A DNA stretch of 64,000 bases from Bin5 sp965218625. Its GTDB lineage: Bacteria; Chloroflexota; Anaerolineae; Caldilineales; Caldilineaceae. Positions 53,818-62,405 of the stretch are shown one piece after another (position 1 is the first letter of the stretch; every line of letters starts with the position of its first letter). The notes under the pieces were generated by a model that saw nothing but the letters and a program-made list of their open reading frames with translations, did no database searches and was not told the origin of the DNA. The stretch covers positions 1-64,000 of the forward strand of contig CBDCLG010000008.1 in NCBI GenBank assembly GCA_965218625.1. The letters are read 5' to 3'. A program made the translations under genes and the position numbers.

Positions 53818-54980
53818 CCCCTGCCAGCCGCCTCCTCGAGCACGGCCAGCGTCTCCCTGGCCGCCTTTTCCCACGAGAAACGCTTGACGTTCTCGTAGCC
53901 CTTGGCGATCAGCTCCTGGCGCAGGGCTTCATCCTGGCTCAGGCGCAGCATCGCGGCCGCGATGGCGTCGACATCGTGGGGATCAACCAGCAAGGCGGCG
54001 TCGCCGGCGATTTCGGGCAGGGCGGAGTTGTTGGCGCACATGACGGCGGCTCCTGTGGTCTGGGCTTCGAGCACGGGCAGGCCGAAACCCTCGAATAAGG
54101 ATGGGAAGACAAAGAAAAGCGCGGCGCGCATCAGCCCGGCCACGGCCCCGTCAGACAGATAACCGGGGAAATGGACGCGGTCGGCGAGTCCTTTGGCCGC
54201 GACAAGCCGCTCGTACTCCCGGCTCAGCCAGCCCCAGCGGCCCACCAGCACCAGGTCCCACCCGATCTCCTGCTGCTGCGTCAGCCGCTCGAAAGCCTCG
54301 ATCAGCCGCAACAGATTCTTGCGCGGCTGGATCGTGCCGACGTAGAGGGCAAAGGGCCGCGCGTAGACAGGCGCACGGTCACTGTCTTCTTCCGGCGCGG
54401 CGGCCGGTCGCGTCGGCGCCTCATGGACGACGCGGATCTTGGCCTCCGGCACGCGGTAAAACCGCTGCAGATCGCTGGCCGTCTGCCGGCTGACGGCGAT
54501 GACACGGCGGGCGGCGGCCGCGCTCCAGCGCGTCGACAGCTCCAGGTAGAGCCGCTGCAACACGGTATGCGAGCGGGGGAAGTAGCGATAGCCGGCGTCA
54601 TGCAGGGTCACGACGGTGGCCGGCAACAGGCGCGGGGGCAGGAATGGCACAACGTGGGCGGGCACAAAGAGCACGTGCGGCGGCCTGCGGCTGACCTCCC
54701 AAGCCAGCGTCCGGTGGGTCCACAGCCATCTGCCGGGCAGCGTGCGAACGGTCAGGGCGGACCGGTTGCCAGCAGCTGGGGCGTCGCCGTGCAACGCATG
54801 CCCGGCCGGCGTTTTCGGCGCATAGAGGCGGTAGGCATAGCGGTCGCAACGCGCGGCGAGCATGTGGCCGATGATCTGGCGCGAGTAGCGCTCGGTGCCG
54901 GTCGGCTCAGGCCGTAGACTGCGCGAGGCGTCGATGCCGATGCAGAGCCGTGCAGCCTCTTCAGCCAGCTGCTCAGCCAC
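53814..54980 (-). CDS. Glycosyltransferase family 1/4
   Basis: A 388-residue GT-B fold transferase. GIDASRSLRPEPTGTERYSR near the start and, in the C-terminal domain, YVGTIQPRKNLLRLIEAF, DLVLVGRWGWLS, HFPGYLSDGAVAGLMRAALF, VFPSLFEGFGLPVLEAQTTGA (EGFGLPxLEA donor site) and ALLVDPHDVDAIAAAM. Cytoplasmic, retaining sugar transfer from an NDP-sugar. Overlaps the TsaC-like gene by 8 bases and is coupled to the GT26 gene, so the two glycosyltransferases likely act in one polymer pathway. Confidence 0.93.
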   Translation of the reverse strand: MAEQLAEEAARLCIGIDASRSLRPEPTGTERYSRQIIGHMLAARCDRYAYRLYAPKTPAGHALHGDAPAAGNRSALTVRTLPGRWLWTHRTLAWEVSRRPPHVLFVPAHVVPFLPPRLLPATVVTLHDAGYRYFPRSHTVLQRLYLELSTRWSAAAARRVIAVSRQTASDLQRFYRVPEAKIRVVHEAPTRPAAAPEEDSDRAPVYARPFALYVGTIQPRKNLLRLIEAFERLTQQQEIGWDLVLVGRWGWLSREYERLVAAKGLADRVHFPGYLSDGAVAGLMRAALFFVFPSLFEGFGLPVLEAQTTGAAVMCANNSALPEIAGDAALLVDPHDVDAIAAAMLRLSQDEALRQELIAKGYENVKRFSWEKAARETLAVLEEAAGRG

Positions 54981-55647
54981 GTGGACGGCCTCTCTGGCAG
55001 GTCCTGCCGCATCCCTCCATCTCCTGAACCGCGTAGGCGGCCGCCAGCGCCTCCTGCTTTAACGGCCCCGGCCGCAGCACTTCAGGCTGCGAAGCGCTCA
55101 GGTCCAGAACGGTGCTGGGCTGGGCGAGCGGCGTCGGTCCGGCATCGACGAGCAGGGGGATGCGGCCGTCCAGCTGGTCCAGCACGGCCGCGGCGGTTGC
55201 ACACGGGGGCGCGCCGCTGCGGTTGGCGCTGGAGGAGGCCAGGGGGCCGACGCGGCGGGCCAGCGCGCGCAGAAAGGGCTGCGCGGGCAGCCGCACGCCG
55301 ACGGTCCCCTTTCCTGCCGTGAGGGCGCTGGGCAGATGCGGCCGCGCCGGCAGCACGAGGGTGAGCGGACCGGGCCAGTAGCGCTCCATCAGCAGCCGGG
55401 CCGCCGGTGGAAGCGGGCCCTCGACGACCGCCCGCGCCTGTTGATCGTCGCCCAGGAGGACCGGCAGCGCCTTTTCGGCAGGCCGCTCCTTCACCGCGAA
55501 CAGACGGTCGATCGCCGCGGCATCGCTGCACAGACAGACCAGCCCGTAGACCGTGTCGGTCGGCACGCCGACCACTGCCCCCTGCTCCAGCGCGGCGGCG
55601 GCACGCGCCAGCGCCTCCGTTTCGTCAGCCGCAAGAACGACCGTCAT
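54973..55647 (-). CDS. tsaC: L-threonylcarbamoyladenylate synthase (Sua5/YciO/YrdC family)
   Basis: A 224-residue enzyme making threonylcarbamoyl-AMP from threonine, bicarbonate and ATP for t6A modification of tRNA. Hallmarks: GVPTDTVYGLVC, FAVKERPAEKALPVLL, LMERYWPGPLTLVLPA, TVGVRLPAQPFLRAL and PLASSSANRSGAPP, the conserved SxN near the end. ATG at 55645-55647 with GGAG 7-10 bases upstream. Overlaps the glycosyltransferase start. Confidence 0.93.
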   Translation of the reverse strand: MTVVLAADETEALARAAAALEQGAVVGVPTDTVYGLVCLCSDAAAIDRLFAVKERPAEKALPVLLGDDQQARAVVEGPLPPAARLLMERYWPGPLTLVLPARPHLPSALTAGKGTVGVRLPAQPFLRALARRVGPLASSSANRSGAPPCATAAAVLDQLDGRIPLLVDAGPTPLAQPSTVLDLSASQPEVLRPGPLKQEALAAAYAVQEMEGCGRTCQRGRPRG

Positions 55648-55769
55648 CGACTCCGCTCCGCTCCGAATCGCATCTACCCACCGCAAAGCGATTACAACGA
55701 AAAATGCTCAGGCAATTGCAACTGCCTGCGCTATGATATATGCTTTCTGTTGGCCCGTGTATACTACTG

Positions 55770-56669
55770 ATGGCTGAAGAGTACGTCAACAATGACAGCG
55801 AGATGAAGAGCGAATCCCCATTTGACGATCTGCTTGCGCTGGTCAAGGGCGCGGGGGACCTGGCGACGGGCGTGGCGTGGCGGCTCCATCGCTGCGGCAT
55901 CCCGGTCGTGATGACCGAGCTGCCGCGCCCGCTGACGGTGCGGCGCGCGGTCGCTTTTGCGCAAGCCGTGTACGACGATGAGCACGAAGTGGAAGGGGTC
56001 ACCGCACGCAGGGCCCTGGTTGCGGATGTGCCGGAGGTGCTGGAGGCGGGTGAGATCCCGGTCCTGGTCGACCCGGAGGCCGGGGCCATCGACGAGCTGG
56101 CGCCGTCGGCGGTTGTCGACGCGATTCTGGCCAAATGCAATACCGGCACGACGCTGGAGAGCGCGCCGTTCGTGGCGGCGCTGGGGCCGGGTTTCGAAGC
56201 CGGCGTCGACTGCCACGCGGTGATCGAGACCAACCGCGGGCACAATCTGGGGCGCGCAATCTGGGAAGGAGCGGCCGCAGCCGACACCGGCACACCCGGC
56301 GCTCTGCCCGGGCTTGATGCGGCGACGACGCGTGTGCTGCGTGCCCCCGCGGCAGGCAGCTTTCGCGCCCTGGCGCGCATCGGCGACCGCTTGGCGGCGG
56401 CGCAGCCCTTTGGCAAAGTTGTGCAGGCCGGCGGCGAGGAGACGACTTTGCTGGCGCCCTTCGACGGCGTGCTGCGCGGCCTGATCCACGAAAGCGTTCC
56501 CCTCCAGGCCGAACTCAAGATCGGCGACCTCGACCCGCGCAGCAAGCCCGGGCACGCCTTCCACATCTCCGACAAGTCGCTGGCGGTGGGGGGTGGCGTG
56601 CTGGAAGCGTTTCTGCACTGGCATTTCGGCAGAAGCGACGACACCGTGACCGAGGAGTTGGGATTCTGA
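55770..56669 (+). CDS. yqeB: YqeB-type selenium-dependent molybdenum hydroxylase maturation protein
   Basis: About 299 residues, EF2563/YqeB family: VKGAGDLATGVAWRLHRCGIPVVMTELPRPLTVRR gives a Rossmann-like start (read in two parts), then AVYDDEHEVEGVTA, IPVLVDP, NTGTTLESAPFVAALGPGFEAG(V)DCHAVIETNRGHNLGRAIW, and a C-terminal barrel-like half with VGGGVLEAFL. In other bacteria it belongs to molybdenum-hydroxylase maturation sets; none of those hydroxylases is in this window. ATG at 55770 is taken, but ATG at 55803 is possible; ribosome-binding sites are weak. The stop overlaps the CofE start (TGATG). Confidence 0.83.
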   Translation: MAEEYVNNDSEMKSESPFDDLLALVKGAGDLATGVAWRLHRCGIPVVMTELPRPLTVRRAVAFAQAVYDDEHEVEGVTARRALVADVPEVLEAGEIPVLVDPEAGAIDELAPSAVVDAILAKCNTGTTLESAPFVAALGPGFEAGVDCHAVIETNRGHNLGRAIWEGAAAADTGTPGALPGLDAATTRVLRAPAAGSFRALARIGDRLAAAQPFGKVVQAGGEETTLLAPFDGVLRGLIHESVPLQAELKIGDLDPRSKPGHAFHISDKSLAVGGGVLEAFLHWHFGRSDDTVTEELGF

Positions 56670-57502
56670 TGAACAGCAGCCCTTCCCACGACGCCAGCCC
56701 ACAGCCTGCGAGCGAGGGCTCATCCAACGCTGCTGAGCAAAGACAGATCCAAATCATCCCCATCCCGGGCATACCGCTCGTGCAGCCGGGCGATGATGTC
56801 GCGGCCCTCATTGTCGAAGCAGCCGAGACAGGAGGCGTTCCGCTGCTCGCCGGGGATATCCTGGTCGTGGCGCAAAAGATTGTGAGCAAGGCCGAAGGTC
56901 GCCTCGTGCGGCTGGCGGAGGTGAAGCCGGGCGCAGAGGCAGTTCGGCTGGCGGAAGAGACGGGCAAGGACGCGCGCGTGGTGCAGGCGGTACTGGATGA
57001 CAGCGCCGCGGTCATCCGTGCGCGCGAAGGCGTGCTGATCGTCGAGCAGAGCAGCGGCTGGGTCTGCGCCCATGCCGGGCTGGACCACTCGAACGTGGCG
57101 CCGGAGGAGAAGGAGACGGTCGCGCTGCTGCCGGCCGACGCCGACGCCAGCGCCGGCGAGATCCGCAGCCGCATCGGGGCGCGGACCAGCGCCAAAATCG
57201 CGGTCCTGATCAGCGACAGCCACGGGCGTCCGTGGAGGATGGGAACGGTGGGCGTCTGCATCGGCTGTTCCGGCCTGCCGGCGGTCTGGGATCAGCGCGG
57301 ACTGACCGACCTGTACGGATACGAGCTGCGGGCGAGCGAGGAGTGCATTGCCGATGAGCTGTGCGCGGCCGCGTCGCTGGTGATGGGACAGAGCGGCGAG
57401 GGTCGCCCGGCCGCGATCATACGCGGGTACACGCCGCCGGATGCCGCGCATACGACCGCGCGTGCCATCCAACGTCCGCCGGAGCGGGATCTGTTCCGTT
57501 GA
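56669..57502 (+). CDS. cofE: Coenzyme F420-0:L-glutamate ligase-like protein
   Basis: A 277-residue CofE-family ligase, which adds gamma-linked glutamates to F420-0 with GTP. After a 25-residue Ser/Gln-rich extension come IIPIPGIPLVQPGDDVAALI, GDILVVAQKIVSKAEGR, DARVVQAVLDDS, LIVEQSSGWVCAHAGLDHSN, LISDSHGRPWRMGTVGVCIG and VWDQRGLTDLYGYEL, all family hallmarks. It shares one base with yqeB, so the two are co-translated. Suggests F420 use by this organism; the product could instead modify a related cofactor. Confidence 0.88.
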   Translation: MNSSPSHDASPQPASEGSSNAAEQRQIQIIPIPGIPLVQPGDDVAALIVEAAETGGVPLLAGDILVVAQKIVSKAEGRLVRLAEVKPGAEAVRLAEETGKDARVVQAVLDDSAAVIRAREGVLIVEQSSGWVCAHAGLDHSNVAPEEKETVALLPADADASAGEIRSRIGARTSAKIAVLISDSHGRPWRMGTVGVCIGCSGLPAVWDQRGLTDLYGYELRASEECIADELCAAASLVMGQSGEGRPAAIIRGYTPPDAAHTTARAIQRPPERDLFR

Positions 57503-57578
57503 GGAGTCCGACCGCGGTGGTCAGCGGCCGGCGGCGCGAAGCCTCGCGCAGAAGGACAGCAGCCGCGGCTGGCTGAAG

Positions 57579-57650
57579 TACCCCCGACAGGATTCGAACC
57601 TGTGCTCCCGGCTCCGGAGGCCGATGCTCTATCCACTGAGCTACGGGGGC
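57579..57650 (-). tRNA. tRNA-Arg (anticodon CCG)
   Basis: On the minus strand the sequence begins GCCCCCGTAGCTCAGTGG, with D arm GCTC/GAGC, anticodon stem TCGGC/GCCGG around loop CTCCGGA (anticodon CCG, codon CGG), T arm ACAGG-TTCGAAT-CCTGT and acceptor end CGGGGGT plus A. Length 72; CCA is not encoded. Confidence 0.96.
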
Positions 57651-57891
57651 ATGAAACGGGCGGGCTGACGCTACTGTGACGATACCACAGCGGCCGCTTT
57701 CTGAGCAAATGATGCCCCGGAAGGGCCCCCGGCGCAGGCGCGCGGCAGACAATCGCATGACGGCTGTCAGCGCGAGTGCAGATGACATTCCCGACTCGCT
57801 GTGCTATCATCAAAATTGATTGGCTCCGATCCCGCAGATCGCAGTCGCCCATCACCTTAATCACAAGTATCGCTCTCAGGAACGCGCCACC

Positions 57892-59100
57892 GTGTCAACA
57901 CCAGCAGCCGTTCGGGTACAGTCCTTCGGCACGACCGTTTTCGCCGAGTATTCGGCGCTGTCGCTCGAATACGATGCAATCAACCTGGGCCAGGGCTTTC
58001 CCGACTTCCCCGCGCCGGATTTCGTTATCGAAGCGGCCCGCAGCGCGCTCGCCGCGGGCCACAATCAGTACGCGCGCAGCGCCGGTCATCCCCGCCTGGT
58101 CAACGCCCTGGCCGCCGCCTACAGCCCGGTCTTTGGCCGCGAGTTGGACCCGATGACGCAGATCGTGGTGACCACCGGGGCGACCGAAGGCATCTTCGCC
58201 ACCGTGCAGGGGGTGGTGGATCCAGGCGACGAAGTGATCCTGATCGAGCCGTTCTATGACAGCTATCCGGCATCGGTGATCATGGCGGGCGGCACGCCGA
58301 TCTACATCCCTCTGCGCCCCGCGCCCGGCGCGGCCACCTCGGCGGACTGGCGTATCGACATGGACGAGCTGCGCGCCGCCATCAACGAGAAGACCAAGCT
58401 GATCATCATCAATACGCCGCTCAATCCGGTAGGCAAAATGTACAGCCGTGAGGAGCTGCTCAGCCTTGCCGAGGTGGCGCAGGAGCATGACCTGCTGGTG
58501 CTCAGCGATGAAGTGTACGAGTGGATGACCTACGACGGAACGCCGCACGTGCGCATGGCAACGCTGCCCGGCATGTGGGAGCGTACGATCACGCTGGGCA
58601 GCGCCGGCAAGACATTTTCGGTCACCGGCTGGAAGATCGGCTGGGCGATTGCGCCGGAACCGCTGGCGCACGCAGTGCTGATGGCACACCAGTGGATCCC
58701 GTTCGCGGTGACGACACCGCTGCAGGAGGCGGTCGGCGCGGCCTTTGAGCAGGTCGACGAGCGCAACTATCTCAGCGAGCTGAGCGAGATGTACCAGGAC
58801 AAGCGGGAGATCCTGCTGTCGGCGCTCAACGATGTTGGATTCCCGCCGGTAACGCCGCAGGGCAGCTACTTCATCCTCGTCGACACGACCGACCTCGACG
58901 CGCCTTTGCCGACCGACGACCTGCGCGATGTGCAGATCTGCCGCTGGCTGACAAAGGAGATCGGCGTGACCGCGATTCCCCCCTCCGCATTCTACAGCGC
59001 CGAACACAGCCACCTGGCTGCAAACGTCGCCCGCTTCTGCTTCTGCAAAACCGATTCGATTCTGGAAGCCGCCGCGACCCGGCTGCGCGCAAATCTGTAA
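57892..59100 (+). CDS. Class I/II pyridoxal-phosphate aminotransferase (kynurenine/glutamine transaminase type)
   Basis: About 402 residues. AINLGQGFPDFPAPDFV, GHNQYARSAGHPRLVNALA, VTTGATEGIFATVQGVVDPG, IINTPLNPVGKMYSREEL, DLLVLSDEVYEWMTYDG and TLGSAGKTFSVTGWKIGWA (PLP Lys in SAGKTFS) are typical of the KAT/methionine-glutamine transaminase group. GTG at 57892 follows AGGAACGCC; an upstream TTG at 57820 is less likely. Cytoplasmic; transfers amino groups from aromatic, methionine or glutamine donors to 2-oxo acids. Confidence 0.93.
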   Translation: MSTPAAVRVQSFGTTVFAEYSALSLEYDAINLGQGFPDFPAPDFVIEAARSALAAGHNQYARSAGHPRLVNALAAAYSPVFGRELDPMTQIVVTTGATEGIFATVQGVVDPGDEVILIEPFYDSYPASVIMAGGTPIYIPLRPAPGAATSADWRIDMDELRAAINEKTKLIIINTPLNPVGKMYSREELLSLAEVAQEHDLLVLSDEVYEWMTYDGTPHVRMATLPGMWERTITLGSAGKTFSVTGWKIGWAIAPEPLAHAVLMAHQWIPFAVTTPLQEAVGAAFEQVDERNYLSELSEMYQDKREILLSALNDVGFPPVTPQGSYFILVDTTDLDAPLPTDDLRDVQICRWLTKEIGVTAIPPSAFYSAEHSHLAANVARFCFCKTDSILEAAATRLRANL

Positions 59101-59182
59101 GACCGGCAGCCGGCAGCCCGCGGCACGAAAACGCCAGGGCCGCCGGCCTTTTCACCGACCGCAGGACATAGGACAGAGAACT

Positions 59183-60709
59183 TTGGAAATGGAGCTACGG
59201 GTTCAACAGGGGAATATCGCCGACGCGGAGGTCGACCTGATCGTCGTCAACCTGTTTGCCGGCGTGGGCGCGCCCGCCGGCGCGACGGGCGCGGTGGACC
59301 GGGCGCTGGACGGCGAGATCAGCCAGCTGATTGCGACGGAGGATTTCACCGGCGAGGCGGAGACGACGGCCCTGCTCTATGCGCGCGGGCGGCTGACCGC
59401 CCCGCGCGTGCTGGTGGTCGGTTTGGGCGGCAGCGGGCAGTTCGGCGTCGCGCAGATTCGGCGGGCGGCCGCGGTGGGCGCGCAGGCCGCGGCAAGAGTG
59501 AAGGGCGTCAAAACGATCGCCACGATCGTGCACGGGGCGGGCATTGCCGGTCACGACGCAGACGCGGCCGCGCAGGAGGTGGCGCTGGGAACGCTGCTGG
59601 CCGGCTACCGCCCCAAACTGTATCGACGCGAAGGAGCGGCCCAGGGCTTGACGAGCTGCACTGTGGTCGAGTACAGCGCAGACAAACTGGCCGACATTGA
59701 GCGGGGGGTGGCGAGAGGCGAGGCGATCGCGCGGGCGGTCTACACGGCCCGCGACCTGGTCAACGAACCCCCCAATGTGTTGACCCCCGTGGAAATGGCC
59801 GCCCGCGCCGAAGCCATGGCTTCCGACGTGGGCCTCAAGAGTACGGTCCTGGACGAGGCCGCGATGAAGGATGCCGGCATGGGCATTCTGCTGGCGGTCA
59901 GCGAAGGCAGCGCCAATCCGGCGCGGTTCATCATTCTGGAGCACGCGCCCGCCGGCCATGCCGGGGAGGCGCCGCTGGTATTCGTCGGCAAGGGCATCAC
60001 CTTCGACACCGGCGGCATCAGTCTCAAGCGTCTGGGCGGTATGTGGCAGATGAAGAGCGACATGGGCGGGGCCGCGGCGGTGATCGGCGCCATGGAGGCA
60101 GTTGGGCGCCTCAATCTGCCCCGGCGGGTGATCGGGATCGCGCCGTGCGTGGAAAATATGCCGGACGGCAAGGCGTTCCGGCCCGGCGATATCGTCACCG
60201 GCATGACGGGCAAGACGGCGGAGATCATCAGCACCGACGCCGAGGGACGCCTGATTCTGGCAGACGCGCTGGCCTACACGGCCAGATTCAATCCAGTCGC
60301 GGCCGTCGATCTGGCCACGCTGACCGGCGCGGTCGGGACCGCGCTGGGGCATTTCGTGCGCGCGGGCCTGTTCAGCAACGACAGCGCGCTGCAGCAGGCG
60401 TTGATGGCCGCGGGTGACCGGAGCGGGGAGCGGCTATGGCCCTTCCCGATGGATGAGGAGTACGAAAAGCCGATCAGGAGCGACATGGCGGAGGTGAAGA
60501 ACAGCGCGGGGCGGGAAGGCGGATTGAGCAGCAGCGCCAAGTTCATCCAGCATTTCACCGAAGGTTACCCCTGGGCGCACCTCGACATCGCCAATATGGT
60601 GCTGGCCGACAGCCGGATCAACGCGGAAACGCCCAAAGGCGCGACGGGCTACGGCGTGCGGCTGCTGGTCGAGCTGGCGGAGCGGTACGCGGCGGGTTCT
60701 CCGTCGTAG
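59183..60709 (+). CDS. pepA: Leucyl aminopeptidase (M17 family)
   Basis: A 508-residue two-metal aminopeptidase. The catalytic domain shows VGKGITFDTGGISLK (metal Lys and Asp), MKSDMGGAAAVIGAM, NMPDGKAFRPGDIV and STDAEGRLILADAL (the NTDAEGRL signature with Ser for Asn, carrying the bicarbonate Arg). The N-terminal macro-like domain has VVGLGGSGQFGVAQIRRAA. Start TTG at 59183 has AGGA 9 bases upstream; ATG at 59189 is an alternative. Cytoplasmic peptide turnover. Confidence 0.94.
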   Translation: MEMELRVQQGNIADAEVDLIVVNLFAGVGAPAGATGAVDRALDGEISQLIATEDFTGEAETTALLYARGRLTAPRVLVVGLGGSGQFGVAQIRRAAAVGAQAAARVKGVKTIATIVHGAGIAGHDADAAAQEVALGTLLAGYRPKLYRREGAAQGLTSCTVVEYSADKLADIERGVARGEAIARAVYTARDLVNEPPNVLTPVEMAARAEAMASDVGLKSTVLDEAAMKDAGMGILLAVSEGSANPARFIILEHAPAGHAGEAPLVFVGKGITFDTGGISLKRLGGMWQMKSDMGGAAAVIGAMEAVGRLNLPRRVIGIAPCVENMPDGKAFRPGDIVTGMTGKTAEIISTDAEGRLILADALAYTARFNPVAAVDLATLTGAVGTALGHFVRAGLFSNDSALQQALMAAGDRSGERLWPFPMDEEYEKPIRSDMAEVKNSAGREGGLSSSAKFIQHFTEGYPWAHLDIANMVLADSRINAETPKGATGYGVRLLVELAERYAAGSPS

Positions 60710-60767
60710 ACGCGTGGAGAAGCAGAGCCCGGGAAGCCCGGGGAGAACGAAAGCAGGAGAGAAGGCT

Positions 60768-61511
60768 ATGAGGAAACGACATATACGACGGCTGGGCTTG
60801 ACTGTTCTGGGCGGCCTGCTGGCGGCGGTAGCCTTGCCGAAAATGGCGCTGGCGGCAGGTTTGGTGCAACTGGTGGAAACGGAGCTCGCGCCTGTCGTGC
60901 CGGCGATGATACCGCTGGTCGGGGCGGCCGCGGGCATCGAACGCATGCTGGAGCTGGGGTGGCACTATCTGGAATGGGGCGCGCTGCGCTTCTTTGGCTG
61001 GCGGCCCAGCGATCTGAAGTCGCCCGGCTATGTCGCGTTCAAACGCAGCACCAGCCTCCTGGCCGGCATCTTCCTCGGCGTGGTCGTCTCAAACTTCAGC
61101 GGCATGCGCCTGATGGCCTATCTCGGCCAGACGCTACCCGGTTTTCTGGACCAGGTCCCGGAAATGTGGGACATTCTGGTAACAGGACTGATGATCGGCG
61201 CGGGCACGAAACCGACCCACGACATCCTGGGGATCATCACCCAGCTGAAGAACCTGATCGGCAGCACCGCGCTGAAGCAGAAGGAACAGGCCGGCGCCGC
61301 CCTCGCCGACAGCATCCTCAAGCTGCGGCAGGCCGATGCGCCCGCGTCATACCAGGTCGATGTGCCGGGCGTGGGCGCGACACAGGTGCCCGGCGCCGCC
61401 AGCCAGGCGCCCCGCAATCGCATGCTCGACGAGACCGGCGGCAGACGCCGCGAACGCAATATCGACCGCTACGCCAACGCGCTGCACGATAACCTGTTCA
61501 GCAGTGGATGA
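60768..61511 (+). CDS. Hypothetical multi-span membrane protein
   Basis: About 247 residues. Hydrophobic segments at about 8-30, 42-58, 93-112 and 130-150, then a soluble tail with a helical QKEQAGAALADSILKLRQA stretch. ATG at 60768 follows GGAGAGAAGG. The pattern MIPLVGAAAGIERMLELGWH and GLMIGAGTKPTHDIL is familiar from unannotated proteins of this phylum, but I know no function. A CCCGGG-AAG-CCCGGG hairpin (60728-60742) separates it from pepA. Confidence 0.7.
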   Translation: MRKRHIRRLGLTVLGGLLAAVALPKMALAAGLVQLVETELAPVVPAMIPLVGAAAGIERMLELGWHYLEWGALRFFGWRPSDLKSPGYVAFKRSTSLLAGIFLGVVVSNFSGMRLMAYLGQTLPGFLDQVPEMWDILVTGLMIGAGTKPTHDILGIITQLKNLIGSTALKQKEQAGAALADSILKLRQADAPASYQVDVPGVGATQVPGAASQAPRNRMLDETGGRRRERNIDRYANALHDNLFSSG

Positions 61512-61596
61512 GGAGGAAATCTTTGTCCGCTGAATCAACGGACACGGCAAGTCAAGCTGGGTACAACGCCGCGACGGAGGCCTCTCCTGGCCCGGC

Positions 61597-61714
61597 CGAC
61601 CGATTCACCCGGGAGAGCATCTGGCGGAGATACTGCATGGCTGGGCATCACGCAATATCGCTTGGCCAAGACGATAGGCGTGCCGCCGATTCGCGTCCAC
61701 GATATTCAACTGCC
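61597..61714 (+). pseudogene. HigA-like antitoxin remnant (frameshifted)
   Basis: Reads RPIHPGEHLAEIL in one frame and, after an apparent one-base loss near 61640, LGITQYRLAKTIGVPPIRV in another. Together they match the HigA/VapI-type XRE helix-turn-helix start (PIHPGEHLAEIL-x-x-LGIxxYxLAK-x-IGVPP). No start codon and no C-terminal half remain. Parts recur at 61731-61867, so the remnant was also partly duplicated. Confidence 0.7.
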
Positions 61715-61730
61715 GCCGGTCCATTACGGT

Positions 61731-61867
61731 GGAGCATCTGGCGGAATAGATCCACTGTACAGGTGACACCAGCATGGGTTATCCATCACGCAGATCAAGC
61801 GACGAATCGCTCTGGCCAAGACGATAGGCGTGCCTGCACCTTTCACCGCTGTCGCGTCCACGATAGC
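61731..61867 (+). repeat. Second, scrambled copy of the HigA-like fragment
   Basis: GGAGCATCTGGCGGA (61731-61745) repeats 61613-61627; 22 bases starting TGGCCAAGACGATAGG (61813-61834) repeat 61663-61684; GCGTCCACGATA recurs near 61855. The spacing differs from the first copy, so the piece was rearranged after or during duplication. Confidence 0.65.
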
Positions 61868-62276
61868 GCCCCCCAAACAGCTGACCCAGATCGACGTTGC
61901 CGCCGCCGCTGGCGCCATCCCCGCCAACCTGCGGCATATACTGCGCAACCTTCTGCGCCAGTTTGCCCATCGGCATCGTCTGCAGGTAGGCCTTGCCCGG
62001 GCCGCGCAAGGTCGCGAGGAAGAGGCCCTGTTGGACATCGAAATCCATCTCCACTGCCTCGGTCATCCAGCTCACGCCCTGCCGGGGCCGAGCAAGGTGT
62101 GCCTGCCGGAGGAGGAGTGCGGAAGATGATCGGTCTTCCAGGGGTTGAGCGTGACGGTAACCAACCGGCCGAGAAGGCGACCTGACGAAATAATCGACCA
62201 CCGATTCGCCGGAGATCGCGCGTTTGAACATACCCGCCGCCGGTGTTGTATCCATCTCCACTGCCTCGGTTTTCAT
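61868..62276 (-). pseudogene. AIM24-family (TIGR00266-like) protein remnant
   Basis: The minus strand reads KTEAVEMDTTPAAGMFKRAI then SGESVVDYF, and later WMTEAVEMDFDVQQGLFLAT, RGPGKAYLQTMPMGKLAQKV and a Gly-rich end. The repeated TEAVEMD, SGES and GPG-x-x-YLQT-x-P blocks fit the internally repeated AIM24 fold. The middle is scrambled over two frames and there is no proper N-terminus. A 20-bp direct repeat starting ATCCATCTCCACTGCC (62043 and 62253) encodes the two TEAVEMD copies and could have driven deletion. Confidence 0.55.
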
Positions 62277-62405
62277 GCGGTCTTCCTGACGGTACCCGCA
62301 TGTTTTTCACTCCTTACCCGGTCCCAGTAACCGGGTCTTCGTTCTCAACAGCGCGAATCGACTTGGGTGAACTCACCAATGCCGAATCACGGAAAGCAGT
62401 TGTCG

